Origin: Teredinibacter waterburyi | GTDB taxonomy: Bacteria; Pseudomonadota; Gammaproteobacteria; Pseudomonadales; Cellvibrionaceae | NCBI RefSeq assembly: GCF_001922985.1 | Contig: NZ_MRUH01000168.1 | Location: 246,721 to 310,720 of the forward strand | DNA length: 64,000 nucleotides | Reading direction: 5' to 3' | In this document: positions 61,740-64,000 of the stretch, in pieces | How positions within the stretch are numbered: position 1 is the first letter of the stretch | Layout: each line of letters opens with the position of its first letter | The notes under the pieces: model-generated | What the model was told of the DNA's origin: nothing | Database searches by the model: none | What the model saw: only the letters and a program-made list of their open reading frames with translations | Position numbers and translations under genes: made by a program

Positions 61740-63194
61740 ATGCATATTCATATTCTCGGGATCTGCGGCACCTTTATGGGCTCTTTAGCTCAATTGGCGT
61801 GTGCTGCGGGGCATCGAGTGACGGGCTGTGACAGCAACGTCTACCCACCAATGAGTACTCAGCTAGAGCAGGTTGGTATCGAGCTAATAGAAGGGTTTCA
61901 GCCTGAACAGCTGCAGTTAAACCCCGATATGATCGTGGTTGGCAATGTTGTGAGCCGCGGCAACCCATTGATGGAAGCGGTTATGGAACGTGGCATTCCC
62001 TACACCTCCGGCCCGCAATGGATGTCTGACCATCTGTTACAAGGTCGCTGGGTAATGGCTGTTGCCGGTACGCACGGCAAAACCACAACTTCGAGTATGT
62101 TGGCGTGGATATTAGAGCAGGCTGGCATGGCGCCGGGATACCTCATTGGTGGTGTGCCCGCCAACTTCAGTTGCTCGGCGCGGTTGGGCGACAGTGACTT
62201 TTTTGTTATTGAAGCCGATGAGTACGATACCGCGTTTTTTGATAAGCGCTCTAAGTTCGTCCACTATCGGCCGCGCACTCTAGTACTCAACAACCTCGAA
62301 TATGATCATGCCGATATTTTTCCTGACTTGGCTGCAATCCAGCGTCAGTTTCACCACCTAATTCGCACCGTACCTGCAAATGGTCAGATCCTAACGTCGG
62401 CCGATAGTGCTGCGCTGGAGGAAGTCTTGGAGATGGGGTGCTGGAGCGAGGTGAAACGCCTTGGGGAGCGAGCCAACAGCGACTGCGAATGGCAAGTAGA
62501 GAAACGTTCTGCCGATGGTAGCCACTTTTGTGTCTACCTATCTGGGGAGTTAGTTGGCGAGGTGAGTTGGGGGCTGCGCGGTGACCACAATCTACAAAAT
62601 GCCTTAGCCGCGCTCGCCGCCGCGCGCCATGTAGGCGTTACGCCAGACCACGCTTGCGAAGCATTGGCATCTTTTAAAGGTGTAAAGCGACGACTAGAGT
62701 TGCTGGGCGAAGTTGGGCGTGGCGGCAGGGTAAAACTCTATGACGACTTTGCTCATCACCCGACGGCAATCACTTCTACCCTCGAAGGCGTGAGAGCTGG
62801 CATTGGTAGTGATCGCTTACTCGCGATTATCGAGCCGCGTTCAAATACGATGAAACTGGGGGTGCATAAGCAAGCCTTAGCCGATTCAGTAAAGGCCGCC
62901 GATGAGAGCTTTTGGTATCAGCCTGGGCAGTTGGAGTGGCAGCTCGCGGAGACCCTACAGTCTGGCGATACCTTATCGTCAAGTGACGGTAGCTCGAGTG
63001 CGGCGACTGTATTTGCAACCACGGACGCTATTGTTGCCGCAACAGTAGAGCGTGTTACGTGCGATCAATCCGTTAATTGGCATTTGGTGATTATGAGTAA
63101 TGGTGGTTTTGAGAATATCCATCAGCGCCTTTTGACCGCTTTGCAAGCTGCGTTGCGCGGAGAAACAGCCGTTAGTGATCTATTGATTGACTAA
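61740..63194 (+). CDS. mpl: UDP-N-acetylmuramate:L-alanyl-gamma-D-glutamyl-meso-diaminopimelate ligase
   Basis: A 484-residue Mur-ligase that rejoins recycled murein tripeptide to UDP-MurNAc. The N-terminal MHIHILGICGTFMGSLAQLACAAGHRVTGCD motif is diagnostic of Mpl. The ATP loop GTHGKTTTS (about 112-120), EADEYDTAFFDKRSKF and DDFAHHPTAI follow in Mur-ligase order. ATG 61740, with purine-rich GAGGCGAG upstream. The ubiX gene follows 69 bp later; this pairing is common in pseudomonads. Confidence 0.95.
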   Translation: MHIHILGICGTFMGSLAQLACAAGHRVTGCDSNVYPPMSTQLEQVGIELIEGFQPEQLQLNPDMIVVGNVVSRGNPLMEAVMERGIPYTSGPQWMSDHLLQGRWVMAVAGTHGKTTTSSMLAWILEQAGMAPGYLIGGVPANFSCSARLGDSDFFVIEADEYDTAFFDKRSKFVHYRPRTLVLNNLEYDHADIFPDLAAIQRQFHHLIRTVPANGQILTSADSAALEEVLEMGCWSEVKRLGERANSDCEWQVEKRSADGSHFCVYLSGELVGEVSWGLRGDHNLQNALAALAAARHVGVTPDHACEALASFKGVKRRLELLGEVGRGGRVKLYDDFAHHPTAITSTLEGVRAGIGSDRLLAIIEPRSNTMKLGVHKQALADSVKAADESFWYQPGQLEWQLAETLQSGDTLSSSDGSSSAATVFATTDAIVAATVERVTCDQSVNWHLVIMSNGGFENIHQRLLTALQAALRGETAVSDLLID

Positions 63195-63263
63195 GTAGCC
63201 CTGAGCGAAAAAACCGCCTCCAGCACAAAACAACCTAGCCCACTAAATATTTAGGATTAGAAA

Positions 63264-63902
63264 ATGAGCTTCAACAGAACGATCACCCTAGCGATGACCG
63301 GAGCTTCCGGAGCCGATTACGGTTTGCGTTTGCTGCAATGCTTGCTTGCAGCCAATTGCCGAGTGTATTTGTTAATCTCACGGGCTGCAGAAGTGGTGAT
63401 CAACACCGAAACAACTATGTCGCTACCCGAAGGGGCAGCTGCTCAGCAAGCTTTCTTAGCGAGTCGCTTTGATGCGGTGCCGAATCAGCTAGTGGTATTT
63501 TCTCGAGAGGATTGGTTTTCTCCGGTTGCATCGGGTTCGAGTAGCCCGAGCAGTATGGTGGTGTGCCCAGCCAGCGGTGGCACGCTTTCAGCGATTGCCC
63601 AGGGTGCCAGTAATAACCTAATCGAACGCGCCGCAGATGTAGCGCTAAAAGAGCGACGCCAGCTAATTTTGGTGCCGCGCGAAACGCCCTATTCGGAAAT
63701 CCACCTTAAGAATATGCTGGCTTTGACGCAGATGGGAGCGGTGGTGTTGCCCGCGAGCCCGGGGTTTTATACCAAGCCGAATGGTATTGAGGATCTTATT
63801 GATTTTATTGTGGCAAGAATCCTTGATCAGCTAAACATAGAGCAAGAGCTGTTTCCTCGCTGGGGCGAAGGTGATGTTGTGAGTCTGCCGAACCTAGATT
63901 AA
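63264..63902 (+). CDS. ubiX: Flavin prenyltransferase UbiX
   Basis: A 212-residue enzyme that attaches a dimethylallyl group to FMN, making the prenylated cofactor for the UbiD decarboxylase in ubiquinone synthesis. Signature segments are [18 protein letters not shown] at the N-terminus, [34 protein letters not shown], and [37 protein letters not shown] 63264. Its end overlaps a minus-strand frame by 9 bp. Confidence 0.95.
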   Translation: MSFNRTITLAMTGASGADYGLRLLQCLLAANCRVYLLISRAAEVVINTETTMSLPEGAAAQQAFLASRFDAVPNQLVVFSREDWFSPVASGSSSPSSMVVCPASGGTLSAIAQGASNNLIERAADVALKERRQLILVPRETPYSEIHLKNMLALTQMGAVVLPASPGFYTKPNGIEDLIDFIVARILDQLNIEQELFPRWGEGDVVSLPNLD

Positions 63903-64000
63903 ACCGAGTACCTTGGCCGTTACGGCCGCAAAAATCAGCAGGATTGCAGCAGCGGCAGCAATCGCCACGCGATTCTTTCCACTGTTGTCTACCGGTTCTT
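63894..64000 (-). CDS. C-terminal end of a small membrane protein, cut by window edge
   Basis: A minus-strand frame enters at the right edge and stops with TAG at 63896-63894. The visible 35 residues begin hydrophilic ([10 protein letters not shown]) and end in a hydrophobic helix ([19 protein letters not shown]). It resembles a tail-anchored or bitopic protein. The start lies outside the window, so the identity cannot be given. Confidence 0.45.
   Translation of the reverse strand, partial: EPVDNSGKNRVAIAAAAAILLIFAAVTAKVLGLI

Overview
The window is chromosomal DNA of a gammaproteobacterium, most likely a marine Cellvibrionaceae-type bacterium (Saccharophagus/Teredinibacter/Cellvibrio relatives). 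The reasons are a complete type II secretion operon, a lipoprotein GH26 mannanase, the Gram-negative sortase with its VIT/VWA target, and a Pseudomonas-like neighbourhood of algP, an FKBP isomerase and algQ/rsd. The placement is inferred from gene content and protein character; no database search was possible. Nearly the whole window is densely coded housekeeping sequence with a few accessory pockets.

Layout. 1-2132: ubiquinone hydroxylases (ubiH, cut by the left edge, then ubiI). 2184-5665: pqiABC, an inner-to-outer membrane MCE lipid-transport system. 5697-7705: two exported proteins of unknown role, the second with Sel1 repeats around a TonB C-terminal-like domain. 7729-12920: hexapeptide acyltransferase, two methyltransferases, a terpene-cyclase-like toroid protein and a GT4 glycosyltransferase that starts inside slyD. 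13038-15739: AraC regulator, SemiSWEET sugar transporter, MATE exporter. 15762-18975: two orphan periplasmic binding proteins flanking a polysaccharide deacetylase. 18997-19501: an AT-rich DsrE-family gene with an attC-like site, read here as a solitary integron gene cassette. 19539-20868: hemB and a candidate small RNA. 20992-25841: lipoprotein alkaline phosphatase, VIT/VWA protein and its sortase. 25814-34394: dxs, ppc, and pcnB-folK-dNK-panB, all on the minus strand.

34395-35618 is a poorly coding, AT-rich stretch with a 41-bp tandem repeat and a structured rpoH leader. 35619-38318 holds rpoH, a DUF423 gene, trmB and a TIGR02444 gene. 38524-42539 holds algP, a lipoprotein FKBP isomerase, a WD40 lipoprotein and rsd/algQ. 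42986-45431 holds a FliL-like periplasmic protein, gshA and a small partner gene. 45878-57509 is gspCDEFGHIJKLMN, followed by apbE. 58599-61131 holds a lipoprotein esterase and the GH26 mannanase on the minus strand. The window closes with a DUF6316-like gene, mpl, ubiX and the tail of a small membrane protein.

How they work together: the type II secretion system, mannanase, esterase and polysaccharide deacetylase fit a polysaccharide-degrading lifestyle. The Pqi system, sortase pair and many lipoproteins serve the envelope. The least understood parts are the DsrE cassette, the toroid/methyltransferase/GT4 set, the Sel1-TonB-C protein with its partner, and the non-coding region before rpoH. 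No rRNA, tRNA, insertion sequence, prophage or CRISPR array was seen.
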